Shown: positions 32,168 to 44,905, counted from the first letter of the stretch. The stretch is 64,000 nt of DNA from Meconema thalassinum (GCA_946902985.2 OX336395.1:291457065-291521064), one strand, 5' to 3'. Notes: generated from the sequence alone by a model not told the origin. Program-made: numbers and translations.

Positions 32168-32375
32168 TATGATTCAGTCGACTTCGTCGTTACGTTACGG
32201 CGACGTCACGAAATGTACCGAGAATACACTGAGGTGTGTGACGTCATAGTACCGCTTGGTGCATGTGTACCGAGTTCACTGGTGAGCTCTGGCGTTACGT
32301 TACGGCAACGTCACGAAATGTACCGAGAATGCACTGAGGTGTAAGACGTCATAGTACCGCTTGGTACTGAACTCG
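32168..32375 (+). repeat. GTTACGTTACGG family copy 2 (two tandem units)
   Basis: It starts GTCGACTTCGTCGTTACG and contains two ~105-bp units, each with GTTACGTTACGG, ACGTCACGAAATGTACCGAG and CACTGAGGTGT, followed by GACGTCATAGTACCGCTTGG. The second unit starts after TGGTGAGCTCTGGC. Confidence 0.85.
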
Positions 32376-32379
32376 AATT

Positions 32380-35300
32380 CAGCCCAGCTTAGGACCTTTG
32401 ACTCAGCCGAGGTTCGAACGACTTGTGCACCATTGGAAGGAAAAATTGGAAATTTGGAATTAAAATAATTTAATAAATATATATGTGTTATGGGATGCAA
32501 ATGAAGCATAATGAAAGTATTTTGGAGAATTTTGAAGCATTTTGAGGAATTTATTATTTGGAAATATTCTGGTGAATGAGATTTTAACTAAGGAAGAGTT
32601 CGATCATTCGAAGCTGGAAATTGTACAAAGCTTCATGTTTGGCACTAGAAAACCAGTTTTGGTTAGGAAGGCGATCATAACAAAGCGATGCACACGACCC
32701 GTGGATAAGAGGCTAGACCCAGGAGCCTTTTTCAGAATATTTCAACAGCCAATCAAATGAAAGCACATAATTTTTGTGGGAATCGCGTTTATATAAATTT
32801 GGCAAATATAAAGCGAAATAACCACATTTACAGGTGTAGAATGCAATATGAAATTTATTTGGTTGAAAATAAATATAAATTATTGAATAATAGGGCAAAT
32901 ATGAGTATATTTCTATTAAATTACATGCGTGTGAGGCTAGCTGAGCTAGGCTAGCAGTGACACGCGCCGCGGAGAGGAGAAGCGTGGCTTGACTCTCTCA
33001 CAGCGACTGGACACGAGTGGACGCGTTTGACGCACGCGCACAGAAGAGAAGCAGTCATTGCACGCAACATAAGCCCGGTCGACAAGCACCGTTGTACTGT
33101 CGAACGACCTAGGGATCGCCGAGGAAGTTTGGAAGAGGAGCCGGCGAAATGAAATTATATTAGTATTGGAGAGACCAGCGTTTATAAAAGTATAACATCA
33201 TTAGAACGAGACTTCGTTTATAAACCAGCTCTTCACAAAGAAGCAATAACTAACAGCATTATCTACTGCAAGCTACAATATTGCTACAACGATTTCAACT
33301 ATATAATTCAGCATTATTACACCACAATCTACATTACAGTCTACATGATGACAACGAAATTAAGTCGGAGAGGAAAAGCTTATTCTACGTCTACTGAAGA
33401 GACTAAATAAAATGACAGGAGGTTAATCTATACCATGGATTGGGAAGTCAGAGTGACTTGGGAATTCAAGGATCGACACAGCTACAACTGCACAACAACT
33501 TGCAGTATTCCAATATGAGTTTCTACACTACAAGCAAGATGTCCAACAACACCAGGACGAGATGTCAACTCAGGACTTGCGGATCTACGATGGCGAGACC
33601 ACTCTGCAGGACAGAGATAAGAAGCAGAAGACCGTTTGCAGCCAGACGAACCAAGAAACGCAGTTACCAGGCCGCTGACCGTGAAGATGGCAGATCTACC
33701 GTTAGCAGCTCCAGCCGAGACGCGGAGCAGGTGATTGCAGCCCGAGTGAGATGGGGTCGCCCGCAGCTGATTTGCACGTGCTTGGCTGTAACTAGTTTCT
33801 CTAGGAGGCGAGCGATGACAGCTTCGACGGAACATCAAGAACAGCTGATAGAGGTATTCCTTGGCTGTAGAAGACGTCTCAAGGTAGAACAACCGTTTGA
33901 TCTAATATCTGTAGTTTTGCTGTAATAGTAGAAATCCATTTTTGGAGTGACCAACTTCATTTGTAGAAATTCTTATCTTTATTCTTTTTTTAATAGCTTA
34001 AATTTTAGAGTTTTGTTGCAATTTTGATACGTCTTCGTGTGTCGTTTAAGACGTTATTTCATGCATATTTAACTTAGGTTTGCGTTTCTCGTATTTTTTT
34101 ATTTTGAAGGAAACGTTGTAAGATTCTCACTTTCGAACGATACTCGTTTTATAAAAGGAATGCTTCGATGATTATTAGATAATTCGATTACATTGTATTT
34201 TGGAGAGGAAAGCGTAAATATTGACAAATTGTAAGAACATTTAAACATTATAATTGTTATTAACAATTTCTATGCGTAACAGCGAAAGTATACATTTATA
34301 TGTCTATAATGCATTGTTATCAAGTAAAGCATTATTGTGAGATGCTATAATATTATGTAACAAACATTACGATGTTAATACAAATCTGATATATTTATTT
34401 ATAACAATTTGAATGTTATTAAATTCCAATAGCGGAATACAACTTATTAGACAACTAAATAGTCTTGAACTATTGATACTACGAATATACACTATAAATT
34501 AGGATCATGGTAGTGACAATTGAGGTCAAATGATGCCTATATTTATCAACAATTAAAGTATAAACATTGTTTAACTGAGATAAATAGACCAGGAGATATG
34601 TTAGTCTACCTGCGGTCTTGTATGTTAAAAACAACTTAAATGTGAATTGTTCATATATTTAAATGTACACCGGAAGCGTGAGGATATGTATTTATTTTTA
34701 TTAACAACCAAAAGCGAGCGAACTACAAATTAACATTGTTAACGTTTGGTAACATGGATGAACAAGTTTGTTATGGATCAAAGGGAACGAATAGCGCTAA
34801 TGAAAGGAATAAGAAGTACTTTGTGAAATGTATTATTGTGAACGAACATGCAATTGTTGTAATTTGATGCACGAGGTTTAATAATTTAGACAGGAGTTGA
34901 GAGTTAGGAGTGCATTCTGAACGGTAATATACTCTAGCGTAGTTACCAAGTAAAATCACTAATTCTTCTACAAGTGTGTAGCAAGATGTTTTTTTTATGG
35001 AAGTAATGCCGTGCGGAGTTGTGAAGAATGTTTATAGAGAGGAAAGGAAGGAAGAATGACATGTTTGGAGCGTAGTAAACGCCATTGATAAGTATTGTTC
35101 ACTGTATTTCGGAAGGAAGGAATATATTGCTATGTGGAGCAACGAATTGTTACAGGATGAGTAAAAAGCGCTAACACAAAGGTTAATGTTTGAATTGTTT
35201 ATGTCAGAGAGTATTTGTATATGATCCACGTTATGTATAGAGTCTTTAAGTAGTTTCGCATCGCTCTTTATCCTATTGTTTTATTTATTGACACGACATT

Positions 35301-36220
35301 CTAAGCTGTATTTAACTTAAGTGTTTGATACTCCGGCTTATTTATTATGACATACCACTAGAAGTACCTGAGAATTTGATCGTTGGTAGAAACTTTGTTC
35401 AAAGAACTGTTAATGTAACAAGCTGTCAGATCGCGACTGATAGTGTTAATAGTATATTTTAAACCGTGTGAAGCACGTGAACTGTAGATAATGTAAATAT
35501 TTGAAACCTTATATAATTTATAACAGTATTATTAGAGTAGATAGTTACATTTTACGTACGCCCGTGTATAATGTAGGGTTTTTGTAATGTTAACTTCATT
35601 TTCATGAGTAAACAGCTGATTTTAATCAGATTATTTCAGTGACATAGCCACAGGGTGACTGTCAATTACGTGAACATTTTGTGAAACTTAATATAACTAC
35701 ATTGTTGTAACGAGTATGTTCAGAAACATTTATTCTACAGATAGTAGAACTATTTGAGGTGTGTAACAATTAATTTTAACTTGATTATTTTAATGGTGAT
35801 AGGGATTATTTTTTATAATTTGTATTTGTTTGGAAATAAATCCCAGGCACTAGTTTTGTTTGCCTGTTCGTTTTTTATAAATCTGATCATCATTTCATTC
35901 TTGCAATCGACATGCGATAATACTGCGAATTAGTTACTAGAATTCATATTAGTCTCAACTTTCACCGTTCACACCCGAGATCCGAGATTCTCGTCCTACC
36001 ATTTTGTGTTTAGGATAGTTTATTTTCAATGTAAATGTGTAACTAATCGGTAGTGTTGTTGCATGGCCGGTATGCATCGAGGGTTCCCTAGTCATTATCC
36101 TAGTAGGGTAGTGTTGGTTAACCTGGCTGGGTATCGACCACCCTACAGTCCTTTTCCATCTTTGCGGATATAGGCTATGACTATGCGGGATTCGGGTGCA
36201 GTACATATTTACTGAGTTCT
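32380..36220. other. Unassigned long AT-rich region with a GC-richer core
   Basis: No protein I recognise. Between ~32950 and 33130 and between ~33430 and 33900 the sequence is GC-richer and codon-like, with a 161-codon frame (33440-33925, +) rich in Arg, Ser and Thr (GSQSDLGIQ..., RRPFAARRTKKRSYQ). Another frame of the same stretch is Gln-rich. AATAAA occurs at ~35837 after a long AT-rich stretch. This would fit an untranslated or long non-coding transcript, or an unrecognised LTR element, but I cannot choose. Confidence 0.3.
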
Positions 36221-36224
36221 CTGG

Positions 36225-36560
36225 TGAGCTCTGGCGTTACGTTACGGCAACGTCACGAAATGTACCGAGAATGCACTGAGGTGTGTGACGTCATAGTACC
36301 GCTTGGTGCATGTGTACTGAGTTCACTGGTGAGGTCTGGCGTTACGAGACGGCAACGATACGGCGTGACGTCATCCAGTCATCTCCCTCCTTTCACCGCG
36401 ATGACTTGTAACTTTCTAGCGTTCTGATTGTTTCTTGATCATCTAACATGTCAAGAGTCTTTGGCTTCGAGCAAAGCGAAGCATTTTTCAGCATTTGTAG
36501 CATTTAAAATGATATAAAGTCCAGTCTTTCAGACTGACTCTCTCTTTTTGTTCCAGCATT
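36225..36560 (+). repeat. GTTACGTTACGG family copy 3
   Basis: It has two tandem units (TGGCGTTACGTTACGG at ~36232 and a diverged TGGCGTTACGAGACGG at ~36337), then after a short middle part the 3' block: ACATGTCAAGAGTC, TTTGGCTTCGAGCAAAGCG, TTTTTCAGCATTTGTAGC, ATAAAGTCCAGTC and TTTCAGACTGACTCTC. The same 3' block is found, inverted, at ~45420-45535. Confidence 0.85.
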
Positions 36561-38067
36561 CTGTAAGAGTTGTGAGAAGATTCCAAAAAGAACAAAACTA
36601 GCACATGTTCTGTGCAATGTCTTCAGTATTTAACGCACTAATTTTGGAATATTAAATAAACAAAACTAAGAAGCCTTCATAGGGAGGTTCAGGCTGCTTG
36701 AGCTTTTCGTTCTCGCAGTCAAGTAGTGCAGTTGCACTCTATATCAAGGGAGGTAGCGCGCAGTTCGTTACTCCTGTGGGGGTCCGGGCGGGGACACCAA
36801 GAGCCCGTCGATGAGCCAGCTTGGTGTCCTAGGCAAAACCCCACACAAGACACGGCACAAACCTTGAAGAATTGCTGAGTTTTAATTCACTGGCCGTGAA
36901 AGCCAATATACCATCTTTTTTGTAAAAAAAAACTGTTAAAACTTTTATTGTATGAGCAAGATAACATTAAGTTATAAAGAGGCTTCATTTCAGTTTGAGG
37001 CGGACAATATCTAGAGAATATGTAGTTCTGATTGTGTTCATACATGGGCATTAATTGTACCTTAGGGTAGTGATTTCCAACCACTGAGCTGTGATACAAG
37101 TTTGATGGAAGTCTTTTTGGTTAGCACATTTTATATGACTGCTTTATTTTTATTTTCAATCTCCATATATTTAACTAATAAATTATGGAATGTTACACGC
37201 AATGTGGTACCGTATATAATGGTAATATTTCCATAGGAAATAGCATCGGAGGAAAGATGAGGTAAGATTGAGTGAGGAATGAGGAAATTAGGACAGAAAT
37301 CTGGAAACTCCAGGATGGGATACAAATGACTATCCAGAAGTGGTGTTGACACATGATGAGAATGAGCGTGGAGAGAGTATCAAAAAAAATATTTTTGGAA
37401 AAGTTAAGGCTAAATGTCCCGTTTTTAGTTTGTAATTCTAACACCACGTAGCAGCACCAAAGTGAGACAATTTCTTTTTTCATTTTTCTCTTGACCGAAA
37501 GCTCGTTTTTGCGATCTGAAAACTACTATGTATACTAGACTGCAATTGAATTGATATTGATTCCATGCATTTTCCAAAATGTGAAAAACAAAAAAGTTAC
37601 TAACAGTTTTTTATATCTCTGCCTAAAATATGAAAAAAAAACTGGTAATACGAAAACGGAGATTTATTTCCTGATTCCAATGCATTTTTCAGAATTAAAA
37701 TCGGGTGAATGGGATCGACAGCATTAGTTTGGGAATTATTTTGAAAAGGGTGGTAGGTGGCGCGGCTTCACAAGATATCTCTTCCGCAAGGAAAATGATG
37801 AACACGCTGACAGGGCGGAGGGAGAAGGAAACAATTTGACGACAGGAGGGAGTTGTCTTCCTTTTGTCATAAATACTATAGTATTATAGTTCGGCAAGTT
37901 ACATGTACAAGTGCCTAGTCGTGGAACAATATCTGAGCAAAAAAATTATACTGTAGTAGTGTCACAATATGTAACGTTGACACAATGTGTTTGTACAGAT
38001 TCATTTCTTACATCCACAAACATTCTTGTTGATAATAATACATTATAGGGGCTTGGGACATCTTGGT
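36561..38067. other. No gene recognised
   Basis: AT-rich with short frames. A GC-rich patch at ~36775-36850 (GGACACCAAGAGCCCG...) has no match I can name. Confidence 0.4.
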
Positions 38068-38077
38068 CATCAGTCCC

Positions 38078-38298
38078 TTTGGCTGGCTGCGTGGCTCAGT
38101 GGTTGCGTTCTCGCTTGCTGTTCCCAAGGTTGCAGGATTGAATCCTGGTGCAACCAGTTGGCATTTGAGGGTGCGCGAATGCGAGGGAGCCGTGTCATTA
38201 GATTTACTGGCACGTTAAAGATCTCCTTCGGGGCAAAATTCTGTCACCACGGCGTCTCTAAAGGCCACAGTAGTTAAAAGGGACGTACAACCAATTAA

Positions 38299-38334
<36 letters not shown>
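38078..38334 (+). repeat. tRNA-derived SINE with (TTA)n tail
   Basis: Flanked by CATCAGTCCC at 38068-38077 and 38335-38344. The head GCTGCGTGGCTCAGTGGTTGC is a tRNA 5' half with A box, and the B box is GGATTGAATCCTGG (~38135-38148). The 3' end is a TTA run of about 11 units. Confidence 0.9.
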
Positions 38335-38338
<4 letters not shown>

Positions 38339-38344
38339 AGTCCC

Positions 38345-39290
38345 GTGTAGTTGATTATGTGTGTAACTGTATTAGAGTCATGGATGGGACAGGTGCCCTG
38401 AAACTTAACGTACGGTACTATCTCGGCATTTACCTGGAGGGATTGTGGAAAAGCCGGTGAAAACACACTCAGGATAGATGCTGACAGAGCTGGATTTCCT
38501 TCTAGGTAACTGTTTTAGAGTTATCTGAGGATAAACTCCCGAACAAAAAACATATTGTTCCGACATAAGTAATACTTTGTAGGGCAGCGACTGGTTTCAC
38601 TCGATGCGAAATTGAATACTGTATAGAAAGATATGACTGGTTTGTAGTTAGCACGTTCTTGATATTTTTTAGGGAAAAAATGGACAAGATATGTTCGTGT
38701 TCAGGTTTATTGGGAATATCTATTCTAAAATCCATCCGATGCGGATGTCCAACTCCAGGTATCGTCTTCTAGACATAACAAACAAGACCACAAACCGTGA
38801 AAAATTCTAATCAATGGAGCCAGCTATTATCGATTTATAAGAGACCAAATGCGCACGCACATAGACCTACGTACATACATTCATACATACATACATACGT
38901 TTATTTTGGTGATTCGTATGGATCTTTGGTTCTTTTGACTCTAATTCCCCTTTTCTTCGTGAGATCTGAAACGACTCCGTGGGGCCAATCACTATAACTT
39001 ACTTCAATTTTCATGGAAGTAATAATAAATGTTCATTTATGTAGGACATTTTATTACAATAAACAAATTATAAAAATGCATACCAAGAGCAGAATTATTA
39101 TGTACATACTGTATATAGAATTAATGTTCCTAAGATATTCTCATCTGCCTATTGTTAGCACAGGCACTAGTATTGCGTACTATAAACAAACAAAAAATAT
39201 TATACCTAATTATTTCCTGTTCTTGAAATCAATGCTTCAATTTTTTCCATATCAAAGATAACGTTTCATGATTTACACACACTAATCAGT
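38345..39290. other. No gene recognised; (CATA)n at ~38870-38897
   Basis: AT-rich with a short (CATA)n microsatellite; no supported gene. Confidence 0.4.
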
Positions 39291-39299
39291 ATTTTACTT

Positions 39300-40469
39300 C
39301 TCCTCAGGTTCTCTTATATCCATTGATCTGGTCATCCTGGGATCAATGATCTCATGCAACAAGATTTTCATAGCAGAATGTCAGTTACATAAGCATTTTT
39401 TGTCTCCAGAACTTTTCGTCCCTCTTTATTGTTTCTATGTGAATATCCTTAGGCGTCCATACCACAAAATAACGTATTTCCCGCTATGTTATTTCCAACT
39501 GGCCCTGGTTCTGGAAATAAAAATCATTTGAGTGTTAGAGAGTTATCAATCTGTTCTCTTCTGAATTGCACTGTTCTTGACATTCTCTGGGCTTTTTCTT
39601 TTCGCTTACTTTCTGCCAAAGAAAATCCTTTTAGCTTTTTGCAGGCTTCCAGTATGGTCATATTCCGTGCAGAATAAGGGCACTTGACTTCGACTATAGC
39701 GTCATCTCCTATTAATCCGTCTGGGGAGGCACCTAAAAACCCACAAGTTTTATGTACGAAATGACCACATTCTTCGACTTTTCTACCGATTTCTCCTCTA
39801 AATTTCGTTTTGCAATTCGCTCATTATCACAGTCATATTGCATTACTTTTGAGTGAAATTCGCCGTACAGAACGTTTTTTTTTGTTGCTATTGGAGCTCA
39901 TTTCGAGGTAGGTTTCCTCTTGCATACTTATCCAAAATTGGATGCCGTTAGTCTGTCCTCCCTAGCTGTGTGCCAATTTTCATTTTCCCTTTGGCCCCTT
40001 GTTTCCTTTTCCAGTTTTTGTATATGGCCGTCACTAAGCGTTAGTTGCTTGATCTTCTCATCACTAAACTCTCTCAACAGTACCTCATCGAAATCCAACT
40101 GCATTGATCGGTTTCCATAATCACGTGAGACAGTACGTTTCATTTCATTAGACTGTTGTTGGGACATTCTTTTCCCTTCTCGCGACGCAAATAAACTTTT
40201 TCGGAAAGCTGCTCTTCATCTCTTTCTGCAGAGTGCAGTGTCTTCACTATTGTGGCAGTTTTTTTCTAAACGGATTTCATTGTTTTATAGTGCCAGGATG
40301 GCCCAACGTGAAAGACCAGTCCGGCAGCTTTGGTTCTATGAGTGAAGGAACCTCGTTTCCCTCGATTGATCTGCTTACCTCCCGTGAATTTTGCAACAAG
40401 GGACATATAATTTTCGGCAGCATTGCTGGTGGTGTTTGATACTAGCTGGGAACGTTTTGCAATTAGGGG
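39300..40469 (-). pseudogene. YqaJ-type nuclease locus 1, broken
   Basis: YqaJ domains are lambda-exonuclease-like nucleases; here one is the C-terminal part of a larger protein family seen in arthropod genomes (recollection). Read right to left: NAAENYMSLVAKF and INRGKRGSF (~40330-40430), stops near 40260, a basic stretch, then the YqaJ start WHTAREDRLTASNFG (~39930-39975). Degraded pieces corresponding to the catalytic region follow (GASPDGLIGDDAI with a broken frame, ~39690-39740, then VKCPYSARN, ~39665-39690). The end follows a possible acceptor (TTTATTTCCAG, ~39520): QGQLEIT, then IIDPRMTRSMDIREP (~39300-39350). Stops and frameshifts make it a pseudogene. A likely acceptor (GCTTGCAG, ~40470-40477) precedes the right-hand exon. 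Confidence 0.7.
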
Positions 40470-40641
40470 CTGCAAGCAATAGCGCATAAGTGTGGTTGCA
40501 GTTAGCTATTTGTCTTCACCTTGCCCGCTGGTAGTTCAAAACTACTGTTTGCAGTTTTTATGGATCCCAATCCATTCCAGTATTTCCGAAAACCAATTTT
40601 CCATTTTCACAATCGCTACGCCTTTATTTATCCACACAACG

Positions 40642-41024
40642 AGCTTGCCACGGTGGGTGAGTGGTTATAGTGTCGGACTACCAACCCCAAGATTGCAGGT
40701 TCGCCCCTGGCCATGGTAAGTGATTTTTGAAGGCGACAAAAATCACGACACTCATGTCATACGTTGTTGGCATGTTAAAGAACCCATTTGAATTCAGTAG
40801 GCCGTGTTCAATGGCAAAATTAATCTCGGGATTTTCCGCCAACACAAAGTTCCTCCATTCTCTACTTGAAAGCGCTGAAGTGTCAAAGAGTTTAGATATC
40901 TAACCTCTTTGACTTTCATAGCGTTCAAAGGAACGACGAAATTCGACATGCAAGCTACCCTCTGGGTGTCAATTAACAAAGCTTGCACCAGGCACCCGAG
41001 GCCATACGATATTATAATATTATA
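40642..41024 (+). repeat. tRNA-derived SINE with 14-bp TSD
   Basis: TTATCCACACAACG flanks it at 40628-40641 and 41025-41038. The head CCACGGTGGGTGAGTGGTTATAG holds the A box, and AAGATTGCAGGTTCGCCC the B box. The end GGCACCCGAGGCCATACGAT and its ATT/ATA tail match the SINE at 20206-20590. It lies within what would be an intron of the YqaJ-type locus. Confidence 0.9.
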
Positions 41025-41362
41025 TTATCCACACAACGCATTGTTTTCATTTGAAGTCGAACTTGCTTCTCTGAAAAAAGTTGACACTGAATAGTTCGTG
41101 ATTTTGTACTCCTACACTTATGTATTAGAAGTAAAAGACAATCTACACCCGTGGTGCGACAGCCTATGAAGGGCCTAGGCCTACCAAGCAACCGCTGCGC
41201 TGTTCAGCCATGTAACCTGCAGATTGCGGGGTGATGTTTAGTCATCCAACTTGTACAGGTAAAATATAAGTGAAATCATAACTGTTCAGTGCATCTCCGA
41301 TTCTATAATGCAAGCGTAAAGAAATATATAATTTCAAATATAAACTAGGAAAAAAAACTTAC

Positions 41363-41482
41363 GGGTGTGCATAGGTGTTTTTCTCTTTTTTTATGGCCTG
41401 ACTTCCTTTTCTTGGTACTTAGTCGCAATCTCCCCTGGGAATTAATGGAACGCCCTTGAATCGGTTTTGGTGGTGGCTCCAT
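41363..41482 (-). other. Possible first exon of YqaJ locus 1
   Basis: An ATG at 41482 opens exactly 40 codons (MEPPPKPIQGRS...KKRKSGHKKREKHLCTP) that end at a consensus donor CCC|GTAAGT (minus strand). The basic composition resembles the N-terminus of the two-exon gene at 61123-62554. Assignment to the downstream YqaJ-type remnant is inference from strand and order only; the intervening sequence includes a SINE. Confidence 0.35.
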
Positions 41483-41489
41483 GTTTAAA

Positions 41490-42285
41490 CAAAAACGAAA
41501 AAATAACTCCACGTGATGACCGTAATGCTCTCCACCAGTCGTAGCCTACCTATATGTACATGTATCTATTCTACCAGAAATACGGTCAAAAAAATAAAGT
41601 GCCGAAAATAGAACACCTAACGACCATTAAAGAATAATACTGTTGCAGGTAAAATAAATTAAACAAAAAGTAATTAATGCGATCGATGAACTAAAAACAA
41701 GAAGTCGTAACTAGGAACTGCTAAAATATCAAAGGAACACTCAGAAATATTCAGACCTTGACAATAATTCAGAACTCCAGCACAGTCAATCGCAACATTG
41801 GACTAGATGCTCGGGAATTCCATACCGTCCGGCAAGGTTGTCGCTCTCTCAAATCAATCGAGCACCGCTCCCCTCCCCTCCCCCAACCGTCCAAAAGCCG
41901 CTCACCAAGACCTTGTTCTACTGCCGCGCCTTGTTGCAAATACAGTAACCCTTTTATTCCCAAACTTCCCAAAGTGATCCCGACGATTCTATTCAACCGA
42001 TTTAGGTTTTCAATGCGGCTTTGGAATCAGTGAGTAAAACTCAACTTTCGTATTACCCGTTTTCTTTCGAATTTTATTCAGATATTTGAAAAACAAACAG
42101 CAACTTTTCTGTTTTTGATATTAAAAAGTAAACAATGAATTAATATCAATTCTGATACTAGACAGAGTGCATAGCAGTTTTCAGATCGCAGATCGGAGCT
42201 CCCCTTCGATACAAAAATTATTAAATAAATAAATTCAGCTTCGCTTGTGCTGCCATCTGTGGAAATATATTCTTACCAAAGTGTC
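41490..42285. other. No gene recognised
   Basis: Includes a C-rich patch (~41868-41890). No supported feature. Confidence 0.4.
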
Positions 42286-42289
42286 GGAA

Positions 42290-42455
42290 AGAGACCACGA
42301 GAAGACTCCGAATACGATGGTTGGATTCAGTGAAGGAGTGTAAAGAGAAAAAGGGAGGAAAAACAGAAGTTGTACTGCAAGTACGAAAGGGGTGGTGGAG
42401 GTCATTAGTTCACAACCCGACCCAGCAAGAGACTGGAACTGAGAAATGGAGACAG
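42290..42455 (+). pseudogene. LINE 3' end fragment (LINE I)
   Basis: Only the last ~55 codons of a LINE ORF2 are visible: RPRRLRIRWLDSVKECK, then KGWWRSLVHNPTQQETGTE. This is the same C-terminal pattern as LINE B (GRPRTRWIDSVKNS... GKWRSAINTPTRQK). It is heavily 5'-truncated. Confidence 0.75.
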
Positions 42456-43074
42456 ATCTGGCAACAATACAGTATTTTGTAGTTCTCTATGAAGGTAATG
42501 CAGTTATTGTTCCAGAACCGTGGTTCTTAAATCTTGCAGGCGTGAAATGCTATTTGTATTGTAGCTTATTTCCCTCAATAAATCATACATAGGAAAATAT
42601 TTTTTTTAAATTAATGGTAAATGTGATTCACCCAAATTATTTGTGTAAGTATTTTAGCCTCCTTGGGTACTTCAGCACAAAAAAAAAACGTGCATCGAGT
42701 GAGAACTGCAGTTGCACTTGTTGCCATGATAACTAGGGTCTTAAATATCCAGAAAGCCCCCTCAGTCCAAAACCAAATCCATGTTAATATGTAGTTGGCA
42801 GTGTACCGGTATTTACAAGTGTGAAATGAGAACGAAATACACACAAAAAGTACGAAACCAAACAAAAATGCTGCATTTTATTTTTTAAATATTAGTTCAT
42901 ATAAAGGAATACTCATCAGTGAAAGTGTCGTGTAATGTGTGTTAGGCTTTGTTTACCAGATGTAGTAATTTACTCCAAGACTAAACTACTCTGGAAGCAA
43001 TTTGCTCACTGATGAAAGTAGACCAAGTCCGACTTCTAGAGTAATTTGCCACACAAGCGGCATCCCAAGTACTT

Positions 43075-43850
43075 GGGTATTACTTTAGACAAAACCTTAT
43101 CCTTCAAACAACATCTTTTGTAGACTGGTGCTAAGCTGAGATCACGCAACAACATTATTCAGAAACTATGTGGAACAACATGGGGCTCTAATGCATCAAC
43201 TCTTCAATCTTCTGCAATTAGCCTCGTTCTATCTGTAGCTGAATATTGTGCCCCTGTGTGGTTAAACAGCCCTCACATAGGGAAGGTCGACGTTGAAATC
43301 AACAAGACCATGCGATTGATATCTGGTACAATTCAATGCACCCGTATTCAAAGGCTTCCTGTTCTTAGCTACATTCCACCACACCATCTCCACAGGTGTC
43401 AAAACATACCACAAGATACTCCAAAATCAGGATCTCCCTATTCATGCTGATATACCTGCTGCTTGTCTACCCAGACTTCGCTCAAGACAGCTACGAGACT
43501 TATCAATGAGAACTTTGACATAGTCCAGCAGTGGTCTCATGATTGGAAGATTTTTGCTCCACAGGAGTGCCGAGACATGCCATCTGTCACTTCTAAAGTC
43601 CCTGGCTTTGATCTTCCTCGTCGGATAGGGTCGAAATTAAACCGAATCAGGACCTATTCTGGTGTTTGTGCGGACTCTTTGTTCAAGTGGAACAGGTTTC
43701 CCTCTCCAAAGTGTGACTGTGGAACCGATAGATAAACGGTGAAGGACATCATTCAGGACTGTCCTCTAAGAGCCTATGGTGGCAACATAATGGATTTTCT
43801 GTCAGTGGACTATATTTTGAATTTAGATATTAAATTATGATACTATCTGT
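43075..43850 (+). pseudogene. LINE H ORF2 C-terminus (different LINE family)
   Basis: Reading in shifting frames: KYLGITLDKTLSFKQHL (~43068-43120), then KLRSRNNIIQKLCGTTWG (~43133-43185), LSVAEYCAPVWLNSPH (~43230-43275), MRLISGTIQCTRIQRLPVLS (~43310-43370), WSHDWKIF, PGFDLPRRIGSKLNRIRTYSG (~43600-43660), CDCGTDR and CPLRAYGG. This is the post-RT C-terminal region with an RNA-binding CDCG motif, typical of a LINE type distinct from LINEs A-F. Several frameshifts and one stop occur. The end near 43920 has AATAAATACATA. Confidence 0.8.
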
Positions 43851-43920
43851 TCTCTCTCTTTTTTTTTTCATTAAGATTATGATGTATTATGTATTATGAT
43901 GCAAGTGTGTGCCCTAAAAT

Positions 43921-44500
43921 AAATACATACGACTGGAGTTAGCATTGCACGCCACCCTTTAGATACTTGCTGGAAAGCAACAACTCAAATGGAGCTAGTT
44001 TGCCAATCAGTTTACTTTAACAATGTTTTTGTTTTGTTTTCTGTTTTACAGCAAACAACTTATAAAAAGTTAAAGGTTAAGTAAAGAAGGAGGAAAAAAG
44101 TCCTCATTGTATTTGACTTAAAATTAATCAATTACAGAGTAGCTAGTGTTTGATTTTAGTGATTTCTACTTAAATGTGTAATATGTAACAAGAGGGAGAA
44201 AATACAGAATGACCTGTTTTGCTTGCCAAGTGAGCATCATAAGATCCTAAAAGACAAATCTACAAGGCAAAATAGCTCTACAAAAACAGCCCCTAACAGC
44301 AACCCTCCTAGGAGCAGCAGAATTTTGGAAAGTATGGATAATGCTACTGTTAAAGAAACAATATTTAAGTCCCCCTAGAAAGACAATTTATTACCCTAAT
44401 ATCCACAAGGCTGAAAGGTCACAATACCACTACAATTACTCTACGGAGATTTGACTATTACTGCCGAGAATCGTTAAAAGTGAAACCGCAAAAATTGGGA
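43921..44500. other. No gene recognised
   Basis: AT-rich DNA between two LINE remnants; no feature supported. Confidence 0.4.
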
Positions 44501-44514
44501 TTGTATTCTTGTTT

Positions 44515-44905
44515 ATGGACTGAAAATTACAATACTAATCTTTAAGACAATAATGATGTATGGAGCAGAAACGTGGTCGATGACCAGGAGAGTTGAAAGT
44601 AGAATGCAGGCAGCCGAAATGAAATTCCTGAGAAATATGGTCCAGAAGACTAGGAGGGAGAGAATGTATAGAAGCTGAATGGTAAGATGGAGCATATGGA
44701 CATGTGAAAAGAATGAACGATGAAACTAGTGATGGTGAGAGAGGACGAGGAAGACCTCTAGTACGGTGGATGGAGGGCGAGATGGAACTTGGAGTGGAGT
44801 TCAGTGGAAGAATGTTGGACACAGACGGAGTAAAGTGGAGGGTGTTATATTTGCTCCGATCCGGCTTAGGTTGGAAAACTGAAAATGATGAATAAGGAAA
44901 ACACT
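44515..44905 (+). pseudogene. LINE G 3' end fragment
   Basis: LKITILIFKTIMMYGAETWSMTRR (~44520-44595), then VESRMQAAEMKFLRNM and KTRRERMYRS with a stop, then GRGRPLVRWMEGEMELG in another frame. The pattern is that of the LINE B family (ETWTLTSRQESRIQASEMKFLRSMIGKTRKDR). It ends in AAAATGATGAATAAGG. Confidence 0.8.
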
